A DNA stretch of 64,000 bases from Streptomyces diastatochromogenes (GTDB taxonomy: Bacteria > Actinomycetota > Actinomycetes > Streptomycetales > Streptomycetaceae): contig NZ_MCGQ01000035.1 in NCBI RefSeq assembly GCF_002242805.1, positions 1-64,000 on the forward strand, read 5' to 3'. Position numbers and translations under genes: made by a program. The notes below the pieces were generated by a model. That model made no database searches, had not been told where the DNA came from, and saw only the letters and a list, made by a program, of their open reading frames with translations. Position 1 is the first letter of the stretch. Each line of letters starts with the position of its first letter. This document shows, piece by piece, positions 48,900-56,993 of this stretch.

Positions 48900-49719
48900 C
48901 GCCCGCCGGGCCGCCGTACTCGGTAAGCCCATCGCCCACTCCCTCTCCCCGGTGCTGCACCGGGCGGCCTACGACGCACTCGGGCTCACCGACTGGTCGT
49001 ACGGCCGCTTCGAGATCGACGAGGACACCCTGCCCGACTTCATCGAGAAGCTCGGGCCGGAGTGGGCGGGGCTGTCGCTGACCATGCCGCTGAAGCGGGC
49101 GGTCATCCCGCTGGTCGACGAGATCAGCGAGACCGCCGCCTCGGTCGACGCCGTCAACACGGTGGTCTTCACCGAGGACGGCCGCCGCATCGGCGACAAC
49201 ACCGACATCCCGGGCATGGTGGCCGCCCTGCGCGAGCACGGCATCGAACAGGTCGACTCCGCCGCGATCCTCGGCGCCGGCGCCACCGCCTCCTCGGCCC
49301 TGGCCGCGCTCGCCCGGATCTGCACCGGCGAGGTCGTCGCCTACGTCCGCAGCGAGGCCCGCGCCGCCGAGATGCGCCAGTGGGGCGAGCGGCTCGACGT
49401 GGACGTCCGTACGGCGGACTGGGCGGACGCCCAGCAGGCCCTGAAGGCCCCCCTGGTGATCGCCACCACCCCGGCCGGCACCACCGACGCCCTCGCCGCC
49501 GCCGTACCCGAGCGCCCCGCCACCCTCTTCGACGTGCTCTACGAGCCCTGGCCCACCGAGCTGGCGGCCCGCTGGTCGATGTTCGGCGGCGCCGTCGTCA
49601 GCGGCCTGGACCTGCTCGTCCACCAGGCCGTTCTCCAGGTCGAGCAGATGACCGGCGTCTCCCCGGCACCCCTGGAAGCCATGCGGCACGCCGGCGAGAA
49701 GGCGCTCGCCGCGCGCTGA
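48880..49719 (+). CDS. aroE: Shikimate dehydrogenase
   Basis: A 279-aa NADPH-dependent enzyme of the shikimate pathway, reducing 3-dehydroshikimate. The substrate-domain motif SLTMPLKRA supplies the catalytic Lys and NTDIPGM its Asp. The nucleotide-binding GAGATASSALAAL motif is clear. The ATG overlaps mltG by 20 nt in a different frame. The upstream motif reads GLSLTMPLK rather than GxNVTxPxK, so the canonical Asn is a Ser, a difference also expected in some actinobacterial AroE proteins. Confidence 0.9.
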   Translation: MPPRATDARRAAVLGKPIAHSLSPVLHRAAYDALGLTDWSYGRFEIDEDTLPDFIEKLGPEWAGLSLTMPLKRAVIPLVDEISETAASVDAVNTVVFTEDGRRIGDNTDIPGMVAALREHGIEQVDSAAILGAGATASSALAALARICTGEVVAYVRSEARAAEMRQWGERLDVDVRTADWADAQQALKAPLVIATTPAGTTDALAAAVPERPATLFDVLYEPWPTELAARWSMFGGAVVSGLDLLVHQAVLQVEQMTGVSPAPLEAMRHAGEKALAAR

Positions 49720-49896
49720 ACGGCCGCCTCCGCTCCGCCGCTCCGTCCCGCCTGCTGGACCAGCGGCCGGATACCGCCCCCGGACGTGGGAGGATCGGAG
49801 GTGGCGGACCGGGGTCGCGCACCCGGTCGCGCCGTCGCCGTACGCGAGGACGCGCGTACTCAGGGCAGTACCGGGCGCGAACACTGAGGAGCACCG

Positions 49897-51081
49897 TTGA
49901 GCAGGCTGCGTTGGCTGACCGCGGGGGAGTCCCACGGTCCCGCACTTGTCGCGACGCTGGAGGGGCTTCCCGCCGGCGTGCCGATCACCACGGAGATGGT
50001 GGCGGACCACCTGGCGCGGCGGCGGCTCGGCTATGGCCGCGGTGCGCGGATGAAGTTCGAGCGTGACGAGGTCACCTTCCTGGGTGGTGTCCGGCACGGT
50101 CTCACCCTCGGCTCCCCGATCGCGGTCATGGTGGGCAACACCGAGTGGCCCAAGTGGGAGCAGGTCATGGCGGCCGACCCGGTCGACCCCGAGATCCTCG
50201 ACGGCCTCGCCCGCAACGCGCCGCTGACCCGGCCCCGGCCCGGCCACGCCGACCTCGCCGGCATGCAGAAGTACGGCTTCGACGAGGCCCGCCCGATCCT
50301 GGAGCGCGCCTCCGCCCGTGAGACCGCCGCGCGTGTGGCGCTCGGCGCCGTCGCCCGCTCCTACCTGAAGGAGACGGCCGGCATCGAGATCGTCTCCCAC
50401 GTCGTCGAGCTGGCCTCCGCCAAGGCCCCCTACGGCGTCTACCCGACCCCGGCCGACGTCGAGAAGCTGGACGCCGACCCGGTGCGCTGCCTGGACGCCG
50501 ACGCGTCGAAGGCGATGGTCGCGGAGATCGACCAGGCCCACAAGGACGGCGACACGCTCGGCGGCGTGGTCGAGGTGCTCGCCTACGGCGTCCCGGTCGG
50601 CCTCGGCTCGCACGTGCACTGGGACCGCCGGCTGGACGCCCGGCTGGCCGCCGCCCTCATGGGCATCCAGGCGATCAAGGGCGTCGAGGTCGGCGACGGC
50701 TTCGAGCTGGCCCGGGTGCCCGGCTCCAAGGCGCACGACGAGATCCTCACCACCCCCGAGGGCATCAAGCGGTCCAGCGGACGCTCCGGGGGCACCGAGG
50801 GTGGTCTGAGCACCGGCGAGCTGCTGCGCGTACGCGCCGCGATGAAGCCGATCGCGACCGTGCCCCGGGCCCTGCAGACCATCGACGTCGCCACCGGCGA
50901 GGCCGCCCAGGCCCACCACCAGCGCTCCGACGTGTGCGCGGTCCCGGCCGCCGGCATCGTCGCCGAGGCCATGGTGGCACTCGTCCTCGCCGACGCCGTC
51001 GCGGAGAAGTTCGGCGGCGACTCCGTCCCGGAGACCCGGCGGAACGTGCAGTCGTACCTCGACAACCTCGCCATCCGGTGA
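49897..51081 (+). CDS. aroC: Chorismate synthase
   Basis: A 394-aa FMN-dependent enzyme making chorismate. The family signatures GESHGPAL, RPGHADLAG and RSSGRSGGTEGG are intact, and the QTIDVATGEAAQAHHQRSD element is present in part. The start is TTG, preceded by GAGGAGC (49886-49892); no better in-frame start exists. It opens a tight aroC–aroK–aroB operon. Confidence 0.96.
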   Translation: MSRLRWLTAGESHGPALVATLEGLPAGVPITTEMVADHLARRRLGYGRGARMKFERDEVTFLGGVRHGLTLGSPIAVMVGNTEWPKWEQVMAADPVDPEILDGLARNAPLTRPRPGHADLAGMQKYGFDEARPILERASARETAARVALGAVARSYLKETAGIEIVSHVVELASAKAPYGVYPTPADVEKLDADPVRCLDADASKAMVAEIDQAHKDGDTLGGVVEVLAYGVPVGLGSHVHWDRRLDARLAAALMGIQAIKGVEVGDGFELARVPGSKAHDEILTTPEGIKRSSGRSGGTEGGLSTGELLRVRAAMKPIATVPRALQTIDVATGEAAQAHHQRSDVCAVPAAGIVAEAMVALVLADAVAEKFGGDSVPETRRNVQSYLDNLAIR

Positions 51082-51086
51082 CCGCC

Positions 51087-51596
51087 ATGACCGCGGTCGT
51101 ACTGGTCGGCCCGATGGGCGTGGGCAAGTCCACCGTCGGGCGGCTGCTGGCCGAGCGGCTCGGGGTCGGCTACCGGGACACCGACGACGACATCGTCGCC
51201 GTCGAGGGCCGGACCATCGCCGAGATCTTTGTGGACGACGGCGAGCCCGCCTTCCGCGCGATCGAGAAGCGCACGGTGCACTCCGCGCTCGCCGAGCACG
51301 AGGGCGTCCTCGCGCTCGGCGGCGGGGCGATCCTCGACGCGGACACGCGCGCGCTGCTCGCCGGACACCGGGTGGTCTACCTCTCCATGGACGTGGAGGA
51401 GGCGGTCAAGCGCACCGGCCTCAACGCGGCCCGCCCGCTGCTCGCGGTCAACCCGCGCAAGCAGTGGCGCGAGCTGATGGAGGCCCGCCGTCACCTGTAC
51501 GAGGAGGTCGCCACCGCCGTCGTACCGACCGACGGCCGCACCCCCGAAGAGGTCACCCAACAGGCGCTGGACGCACTGGAGTTGAAGGAAGCATGA
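51087..51596 (+). CDS. aroK: Shikimate kinase
   Basis: A 169-aa kinase phosphorylating shikimate. The P-loop GPMGVGKST and the DTDDDI substrate motif are intact, followed by a GGG loop and RPLL. I use the ATG at 51087 after GGTGA; a GTG at 51078 overlapping aroC is an alternative. It lies between aroC and aroB, with the aroB start overlapping its stop. Confidence 0.94.
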   Translation: MTAVVLVGPMGVGKSTVGRLLAERLGVGYRDTDDDIVAVEGRTIAEIFVDDGEPAFRAIEKRTVHSALAEHEGVLALGGGAILDADTRALLAGHRVVYLSMDVEEAVKRTGLNAARPLLAVNPRKQWRELMEARRHLYEEVATAVVPTDGRTPEEVTQQALDALELKEA

Positions 51597-52684
51597 GCGA
51601 GGCAGTCACCCGGATCCAGGTCGCCGGCACCGCGGGCACCGACCCGTACGAGGTGCTGGTCGGCCGGCAACTCCTGGGCGAGCTGGCCGGGTTGATCGGG
51701 CCGAAGGCACAGCGTGTCGCGGTGATCCACCCCGAGGCACTCGCCGAGACCGGCGACGCACTGCGCGCCGACCTGGCCGAGCAGGGCTACGAGGCCGTCG
51801 CCATCCAGGTGCCCAACGCGGAGGAGGCCAAGACCGCCGAGGTCGCCGCCTACTGCTGGAAGGCGCTGGGCCAGTCCAACTTCACCCGCTCCGACCTCAT
51901 CGTCGGGGTGGGCGGCGGTGCGACGACTGACCTCGCGGGCTTCGTCGCCGCGACCTGGCTGCGCGGGGTGCGCTGGATCGCCGTCCCGACCACCGTGCTG
52001 GCCATGGTGGACGCGGCGGTCGGCGGCAAGACCGGCATCAACACCGCCGAGGGCAAGAACCTGGTGGGCGCGTTCCATCCGCCGGCCGGTGTGCTGTGCG
52101 ACCTGGCCGCGCTGGACTCCCTCCCGGTCAACGACTACGTCTCCGGGCTCGCGGAGATCATCAAGGCCGGCTTCATCTCCGACCCGGTGATCCTGGACCT
52201 CGTCGAGGCCGACCCCGAGGCGGCCCGTACTCCGGCCGGCCCGCACACGGCCGAGCTGATCGAGCGCTCGATCCGGGTCAAGGCGGACGTCGTCTCCTCC
52301 GATCTGAAGGAGTCCGGCCTGCGGGAGATCCTGAACTACGGCCACACGCTCGGCCACGCGATCGAGAAGAACGAGCGCTACAAGTGGCGGCACGGCGCCG
52401 CGGTCGCGGTCGGTATGCACTTCGCCGCCGAACTGGGCCGTCTGGCGGGCCGGTTGGACGACGCGACGGCGGACCGCCACCGCACTGTCCTGGAGTCGGT
52501 CGGCCTGCCGCTGCACTACCGCTACGACCAGTGGCCCAAGCTGCTGGAGACGATGAAGGTCGACAAGAAGTCCCGCGGTAACCTGCTGCGCTTCATCGTG
52601 CTGGACGGGCTGGCGAAGCCGACCGTCCTGGAGGGCCCGGACCCGGCCGTCCTCCTCGCCGCCTACGGAGAAGTGGGCCAGTAA
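51593..52684 (+). CDS. aroB: 3-Dehydroquinate synthase
   Basis: A 363-aa NAD-dependent, metal-dependent enzyme, the second step of the shikimate pathway. The NAD-binding GVGGGATTDLAGF and the metal-site motif GLAEIIKAGFI with NYGHTLGHAIE are clear. The start overlaps aroK (ATGA). The three aro genes share the operon with no further shikimate gene nearby. Confidence 0.96.
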   Translation: MSEAVTRIQVAGTAGTDPYEVLVGRQLLGELAGLIGPKAQRVAVIHPEALAETGDALRADLAEQGYEAVAIQVPNAEEAKTAEVAAYCWKALGQSNFTRSDLIVGVGGGATTDLAGFVAATWLRGVRWIAVPTTVLAMVDAAVGGKTGINTAEGKNLVGAFHPPAGVLCDLAALDSLPVNDYVSGLAEIIKAGFISDPVILDLVEADPEAARTPAGPHTAELIERSIRVKADVVSSDLKESGLREILNYGHTLGHAIEKNERYKWRHGAAVAVGMHFAAELGRLAGRLDDATADRHRTVLESVGLPLHYRYDQWPKLLETMKVDKKSRGNLLRFIVLDGLAKPTVLEGPDPAVLLAAYGEVGQ

Positions 52685-52736
52685 GTACTCCGCTGTTCCC
52701 TTCCGCCCGATTCCCTTCCCGGGCCGGGCACTTCGG

Positions 52737-52777
52737 ACCGCCCCCGGTCGTTTCACCAAACGACGGCCGGGGGCGGT
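52737..52777 (+). terminator. Terminator after aroB
   Basis: ACCGCCCCCGG and TCGTTT pair with AAACGA and CCGGGGGCGGT around the loop CACC, with a three-base bulge. It ends just before the probable promoter of the next gene. Confidence 0.8.
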
Positions 52778-52850
52778 ACCGTTCGGTAGGGAGCGGGCTC
52801 CGTACCCGCCTGCCAGCGCCAAATGTGTGTACGAGACGGAGTGGCAACGG

Positions 52851-53729
52851 ATGCAGCACGCAGTGGGGTCTCCGCTGCCGCCGCCCCACCAGCCGGGGCA
52901 GGGACCGCACGCCGGCTGGGCGTCGGCCGCACACCACCCGGGAGCCCCACAGGGTCCCGCACCCGTGCCCCCGCCGCCACCCGGCTTCCCCGGGGCCGGA
53001 CCTGGATCCGTACCTCCCGCACCCCCCGTCGGCCCCATGCCGCCCGCGCCCCCGCAGCGCGCCCCCGCCCCGCCGCCCCCCGACACGACCGGTCACGTAC
53101 CGCTGCCGCCCGGTGGCCCGGTCGGTGTCCCCACCGCACCGCCGGCCGCGGCCGCGGTCCCGGACCCCACGGCCACCACGCTGGCCGTCCTGCTGATCGG
53201 CCCCGCGGGCGCGGGCAAGACGAGCGTCGCCAAGTACTGGGCGGACCACCGCCGGGTGCCCACCGCCCACATCAGCCTGGACGACGTACGCGAATGGGTC
53301 CGCGCGGGCTATGCGAACCCGCAGTCCGGGTGGAACGACAACTCCGAGGCCCAGTACCGCCTGGCCCGCCGCACCTGCGGCTTCGCCGCCCGGAACTTCC
53401 TGGCCAACGGGATCTCCTGCATCCTCGACGACGCCGTCTTCCCGGACCGCCCCGTCGTGGGCCTGGGGGGCTGGAAACGGCACGTCGGCCCGGGCCTGCT
53501 CCCGGTCGTCCTCCTCCCCGGTCTCGACATCGTCCTGGAACGCAACGCCGAGCGCTCCGGCAACCGCCGCCTCACCGACGAGGAGGTGGCCCGCATCCAC
53601 GGCCGCATGGCCGGCTGGTACGGCTCAGGCCTCCCGATCATCGACAACTCCCAGCTGGACGTTCCCGGCACGGCCCGAGTACTGGACGACGTCCTGGCGA
53701 GGGCGATAGCGAGCCCACCGAGCTGGTGA
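52851..53729 (+). CDS. P-loop kinase-like AAA protein (zeta toxin-like) with Pro-rich N-terminus
   Basis: A 292-aa protein. The first 110 residues are Pro/Gly/Ala-rich, consistent with a disordered region. Then comes a P-loop GPAGAGKT near residues 120-127 and a small kinase-like fold including SLDDVREWVRAGY, an ILDDAVFPD and an NRRLTDEEV element typical of AAA_33 (zeta toxin/RNA-ligase kinase-like) proteins. I use the ATG at 52851 after GGAG; a GTG at 52827 would add 8 residues. It lies downstream of the aro terminator and upstream of a Xaa-Pro-like gene. No antitoxin gene is adjacent, so a toxin role is unsupported. Confidence 0.72.
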   Translation: MQHAVGSPLPPPHQPGQGPHAGWASAAHHPGAPQGPAPVPPPPPGFPGAGPGSVPPAPPVGPMPPAPPQRAPAPPPPDTTGHVPLPPGGPVGVPTAPPAAAAVPDPTATTLAVLLIGPAGAGKTSVAKYWADHRRVPTAHISLDDVREWVRAGYANPQSGWNDNSEAQYRLARRTCGFAARNFLANGISCILDDAVFPDRPVVGLGGWKRHVGPGLLPVVLLPGLDIVLERNAERSGNRRLTDEEVARIHGRMAGWYGSGLPIIDNSQLDVPGTARVLDDVLARAIASPPSW

Positions 53730-53749
53730 GCAAGGGGCGACTGGTCCGA

Positions 53750-53820
53750 CTCAAGGGGCGCGGGGCTGTATCGATATGCGGCTCCGCCGCGTGGGCGCGA
53801 CAAGCCCCCACCCGTCCGCA
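53750..53820. repeat. Dispersed intergenic repeat of Streptomyces type
   Basis: The stretch from TCAAGGGGCGCGGGGCTG through GCTCCGCCGCGTGGGCGCGA to CCCCCACCC has the look of a short dispersed repeat that I recall from many Streptomyces intergenic regions. It lies between the kinase-like gene and the PepQ-like gene. Copy number cannot be checked here. Confidence 0.5.
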
Positions 53821-53905
53821 CCCGGCGATCAACCGCACCCCCCCACCGACCCCACTCGGCCCCTACCAACCGGCACAAACCGCCCAAAACTCCTACGCTC
53901 ATCTC

Positions 53906-55012
53906 ATGTCAGAGGTGTACGCGACCCGCCGAGCCCAGCTCAGGGAACGCTGCAACGCGGCCGGCACCGCGGCAGCGCTCATCTCACGCCCTGCCAACGT
54001 GCGCTATCTCGCCGCCGCGGCCCCGCAGGGCGCCGTACTGCTGCTGGGCAAGAGCCAGGACCTGCTGGTCTGCGCCGGCCCGCTGGACGACCGGCCGACC
54101 GAGGGCCGCCCCGACGAGACACTGGCGCTGCACGTCCTTCCCGCACCCGGGGGCGACTCCGCCGTGGCAGCCGCCGATCTCGCCGGCGGCCAGGGCGCCG
54201 AATCCCTCGCCGTGGAGGAACACCACCTCACCGTCGCCCGCCACCGGGCCCTCTCCGCCGCCGCCCCAAGGCTGCGCCTCGCCGACCTGGGCGGAGCCGT
54301 CGAGCAGCTCAGGGTCGTCAAGGACGAGGAGGAGATCTCCTGCCTCCGCATCGGCGCCGAGATCGCCGACCAGGCCCTCGGTGAGCTGCTGGAGTCCATC
54401 CTGGTCGGCCGCACCGAACGGCACCTCGCGCTGGAGCTGGAACGGCGCCTGGTCGACCATGGCGCCGACGGCCCGGCGTTCCCCACCTCCGTGGCCACCG
54501 GCCCGAACTCCGGCCGCCGCGGCCACCGCCCCACCGACCGCCGGGTGGAGGAGGGCGACTTCCTCTCCGTCTGTCTGGGCGCCACCTATCGCGGCTACCG
54601 CTGCGAGATCGGCCGTACCTTCGTCATCGGCACCTCGCCCGCCGACTGGCAGATCGAGCTGTACGACCTCGTCTTCGCTGCCCAGCGCGCCGGACGAGAG
54701 GCCCTGGCGCCCGGCGCCGCCTACCGCGAGGTCGACCGTGCGGCACGCCAGGTGCTGGGCTCCGCAGGCTATGCTGAGGCTCTACCACCGCTGACGGGAC
54801 ACGGCGTCGGACTCGAAATCGACGAGGACCCGCAGCTGGCCCCTGCGGCCATGGGTAAACTGGACGCTTGCGTGCCGGTCACCGTCGAACCGGGGGTTCA
54901 CCTCCCGGGCCGGGGCGGCGTCCGGATCGATGACACGCTCGTCGTACGCCCTGAGGCGGACGGCGGACCCGAGCTACTCACCATCACGACCAAGGAGCTG
55001 CTCGCGCTCTAG
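53906..55012 (+). CDS. Xaa-Pro peptidase-like (M24B) protein with altered metal ligands
   Basis: A 368-aa protein with creatinase-like N-domain (1-130) and a pita-bread C-domain. Of the five usual metal ligands, His299 in GHGVG and Glu328 in TVEPG are kept. The first two Asp positions read Cys223 (SVCLGA) and Glu234 (RCEIGRT), and the final Glu reads Asp342. Metal-dependent peptidase activity is therefore uncertain. ATG 53906 is the only sensible start; the frame is open through the upstream region. The gene precedes efp by 56 nt. A conserved Streptomyces counterpart sits in the same place. Confidence 0.82.
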   Translation: MSEVYATRRAQLRERCNAAGTAAALISRPANVRYLAAAAPQGAVLLLGKSQDLLVCAGPLDDRPTEGRPDETLALHVLPAPGGDSAVAAADLAGGQGAESLAVEEHHLTVARHRALSAAAPRLRLADLGGAVEQLRVVKDEEEISCLRIGAEIADQALGELLESILVGRTERHLALELERRLVDHGADGPAFPTSVATGPNSGRRGHRPTDRRVEEGDFLSVCLGATYRGYRCEIGRTFVIGTSPADWQIELYDLVFAAQRAGREALAPGAAYREVDRAARQVLGSAGYAEALPPLTGHGVGLEIDEDPQLAPAAMGKLDACVPVTVEPGVHLPGRGGVRIDDTLVVRPEADGGPELLTITTKELLAL

Positions 55013-55068
55013 CCTCGCGCTGTGCGCATGCCCCGGGGTCGTACGTCAGTCCAGGAGATTCCGCAACC

Positions 55069-55635
55069 GTGGCTTCCACGAACGACCTCAAGAACGGCCT
55101 GGTGCTCAAGCTCGAAGGCGGCCAGCTCTGGTCCGTCGTCGAGTTCCAGCACGTCAAGCCCGGCAAGGGCCCGGCCTTCGTGCGCACCAAGCTCAAGAAC
55201 GTGCTGTCCGGCAAGGTGGTCGACAAGACCTTCAACGCCGGCGTCAAGGTCGAGACGGCCACTGTCGACAAGCGCGACATGCAGTTCTCGTACATGGACG
55301 GCGACTACTTCGTCTTCATGGACATGGAGACCTACGACCAGCTGATGGTCGACCGCAAGGCCGTCGGCGACGCCGCCAACTTCCTCATCGAGGGCTTCAC
55401 GGCCACCGTGGCGCAGCACGAGGGCGAGGTGCTCTTCGTCGAGCTCCCGGCCGCCGTCGAGCTGACCATCCAGGAGACCGAGCCGGGTGTCCAGGGCGAC
55501 CGCTCCACCGGTGGCACCAAGCCCGCCATCCTGGAGACCGGCCACCAGATCCAGGTTCCCCTCTTCATCACCACCGGTGAGAAGATCAAGGTCGACACCC
55601 GTACGAGCGACTACCTCGGCCGGGTGAACAGCTAA
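55069..55635 (+). CDS. efp: Translation elongation factor P
   Basis: A 188-aa protein that rescues ribosomes stalled at proline runs. The first domain carries the loop residues around HVKPGKGPAF with Lys at the tip. The product opens MASTNDLKNGLVLKLEGGQ, and the Gly-rich second domain and C-terminal OB domain follow. GTG is the start. nusB begins two nucleotides after the stop. Confidence 0.97.
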   Translation: MASTNDLKNGLVLKLEGGQLWSVVEFQHVKPGKGPAFVRTKLKNVLSGKVVDKTFNAGVKVETATVDKRDMQFSYMDGDYFVFMDMETYDQLMVDRKAVGDAANFLIEGFTATVAQHEGEVLFVELPAAVELTIQETEPGVQGDRSTGGTKPAILETGHQIQVPLFITTGEKIKVDTRTSDYLGRVNS

Positions 55636-55637
55636 CC

Positions 55638-56072
55638 GTGGCTGCCCGCAACACGGCCCGCAAACGCGCCTTCCAGATCCTCTTCGAGGGCGACCAGCGC
55701 GACGCCGACGTCCTGACGGTCCTCGCGGACTGGATCCGGCTCTCCCGGTCCGACACCCGGCAGCCGCCGGTGAGCGAGTACACGATGCAGCTGGTCGAGG
55801 GCTACGCGGAGCACGCGAGGCGCATCGACGACCTGATCTCCCAGTACGCGGTGGGCTGGACGCTCGACCGGATGCCGGTCGTCGACCGCAACATCCTGCG
55901 TCTGGGCGCCTACGAGCTGATCTGGGTGGACGAGACCCCGGACGCCGTCGTCCTGGACGAGATGGTGCAGATCGCCAAGGAGTTCTCCACGGACGAGTCG
56001 CCCTCGTTCGTCAACGGCCTGCTCGGCCGGCTCAAGGAGCTGAAGCCGTCGCTGCGCCGGGACGAGGCGTAA
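55638..56072 (+). CDS. nusB: Transcription antitermination factor NusB
   Basis: A 144-aa RNA-binding helical protein needed for rRNA antitermination. The opening ARNTARKRAFQILFEGDQR and the later VDRNILRLGAYELIW and SFVNGLLGRL elements are typical. GTG start. Gene order efp–nusB–bldD is as in Streptomyces. Confidence 0.96.
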   Translation: MAARNTARKRAFQILFEGDQRDADVLTVLADWIRLSRSDTRQPPVSEYTMQLVEGYAEHARRIDDLISQYAVGWTLDRMPVVDRNILRLGAYELIWVDETPDAVVLDEMVQIAKEFSTDESPSFVNGLLGRLKELKPSLRRDEA

Positions 56073-56086
56073 GGCGGTACGACAAG

Positions 56087-56128
56087 CGCCGGAGGGCCCG
56101 CAGCACGACTGCTGCGGGCCCTCCGGCG
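56087..56128. terminator. Perfect 19-bp hairpin after nusB
   Basis: CGCCGGAGGGCCCGCAGCA (56087-56105) pairs fully with 56110-56128 around CGAC. It lies between the converging nusB and bldD genes. Confidence 0.88.
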
Positions 56129-56157
56129 TATCCGTACCTCCGCGCCCTGCCAAGCGC

Positions 56158-56220
56158 GCAGAAAGCCGCCGGGGTGGCCGGAACCATACGGTTCCGGCCA
56201 CCCCGGCGGCACGTTTCTGC
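56158..56220. terminator. Second bidirectional hairpin before the bldD 3' end
   Basis: A 21-bp stem (56165-56185 with 56190-56210) around ATAC is flanked by GCAGAAA and TTTCTGC, giving a U run in either direction. It lies 17 nt downstream of the bldD stop on the minus strand. Confidence 0.88.
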
Positions 56221-56237
56221 TCAGGCGCTGCAGGCGG

Positions 56238-56741
56238 TCACGCCTCTTCGTGCGTGGCCACCGCGCGGCGCGCGTCCGCGTCCAGGACACCCCAGCTGAT
56301 CAGCTGCTCGGTGAGGACCGAGGGGGACTGGTCGTAGATGACGGCGAGGGTGCGCAGGTCGTCCTGGCGGATCGAGAGCACCTTGCCGTTGTAGTCGCCG
56401 CGCTGGGACTGGATCGTCGCCGCGTAGCGCTGCAGGGGACCCGCCTTCTCGGCCGGCACGGTGGCCAGCCGCTCCAGGTCGAGGACCAGCTTCGGCGGCG
56501 GCTCGGCGGCGCCGCCCGGCGTGGTGCCCGGCAGGAGCTCCTGTACCGGGACGCCATAGAAATCGGCCAGCTCGGCGAGGCGCTGCACGGTCACGGCACG
56601 GTCACCGCGCTCATATGAACCGACCACCACGGCCTTCCAGCGCCCCTGGGACTTCTCCTCGACACCGTGGAGGGAAAGGCCCTGCTGGGTGCGGATGGCC
56701 CGGAGCTTGGCCCCGAGCTGTTTGGCGTATTCGCTGGACAT
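56238..56741 (-). CDS. bldD: Developmental master regulator BldD
   Basis: A 167-aa transcription factor repressing sporulation genes during vegetative growth. An N-terminal HTH (Xre type, residues 8-65) binds DNA; the C-terminal domain binds cyclic di-GMP. Its two signature motifs are intact: RGD at 114-116 and RQDD at 125-128, the published ligand contacts. The length and residues agree with S. coelicolor BldD. The gene diverges from pyrR and has a promoter with an overlapping BldD-box-like palindrome, supporting autoregulation. Confidence 0.97.
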   Translation of the reverse strand: MSSEYAKQLGAKLRAIRTQQGLSLHGVEEKSQGRWKAVVVGSYERGDRAVTVQRLAELADFYGVPVQELLPGTTPGGAAEPPPKLVLDLERLATVPAEKAGPLQRYAATIQSQRGDYNGKVLSIRQDDLRTLAVIYDQSPSVLTEQLISWGVLDADARRAVATHEEA

Positions 56742-56801
56742 ATAGCTCCCCGGACACTGTGTCGACGCGGTCGGTTGGGTTTCCCGCCGCGCGGCTGGTA
56801 A

Positions 56802-56840
56802 CTCACTGTGAGGTTACGCAGCGTGACTCTCATGCGTCAA
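56802..56840 (-). promoter_or_regulatory. bldD promoter with BldD-box-like palindrome
   Basis: On the minus strand TTGACG (56840-56835) and TAACCT (56816-56811) are 18 nt apart. CTCAC-T-GTGAG (56802-56812) covers the likely start site and overlaps the -10 box; a further GTGAC half-site lies at 56823-56827. BldD is known to bind AGTgA-(n)-TCACc-type sites and to repress its own promoter. Confidence 0.7.
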
Positions 56841-56954
56841 GCCGAATGGTCCACACCGACTCTTCCGTGGTAGTGGCACCCGATTGCGCCAGGCGGGTGA
56901 TCGACGCCCGCCTGGGACCTGCTACGGTAGATGGCGCAAATCCGACGTCCTTTA

Positions 56955-56983
56955 AGGTCCGTCCCGTGAGGCGGAGAAGGAGG
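56955..56983 (+). promoter_or_regulatory. PyrR-binding RNA leader of the pyr operon
   Basis: GUCCCGUGAGGC (56961-56972) fits the PyrR-binding-loop consensus RUCCNGNGAGGY exactly, closed by CCG/CGG (56959-56961 and 56972-56974). It overlaps or abuts the ribosome site GGAGAAGGAGG (56973-56983) of pyrR. Binding of PyrR with UMP would hide the site and repress translation, as reported for mycobacterial pyr leaders. The likely promoter is near TACGGT (56923-56928). Confidence 0.75.
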
Positions 56984-56993
56984 TCCGTTTCGT

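Noticed and set aside
52851..53729. Toxin of a toxin-antitoxin pair
   Set aside because: No small antitoxin gene is adjacent and the gene sits in a conserved housekeeping neighbourhood.
53776..54384. Alternative frame overlapping the PepQ-like start
   Set aside because: It is Arg/Pro-rich low-complexity sequence in another frame of the peptidase-like gene and of the intergenic repeat.
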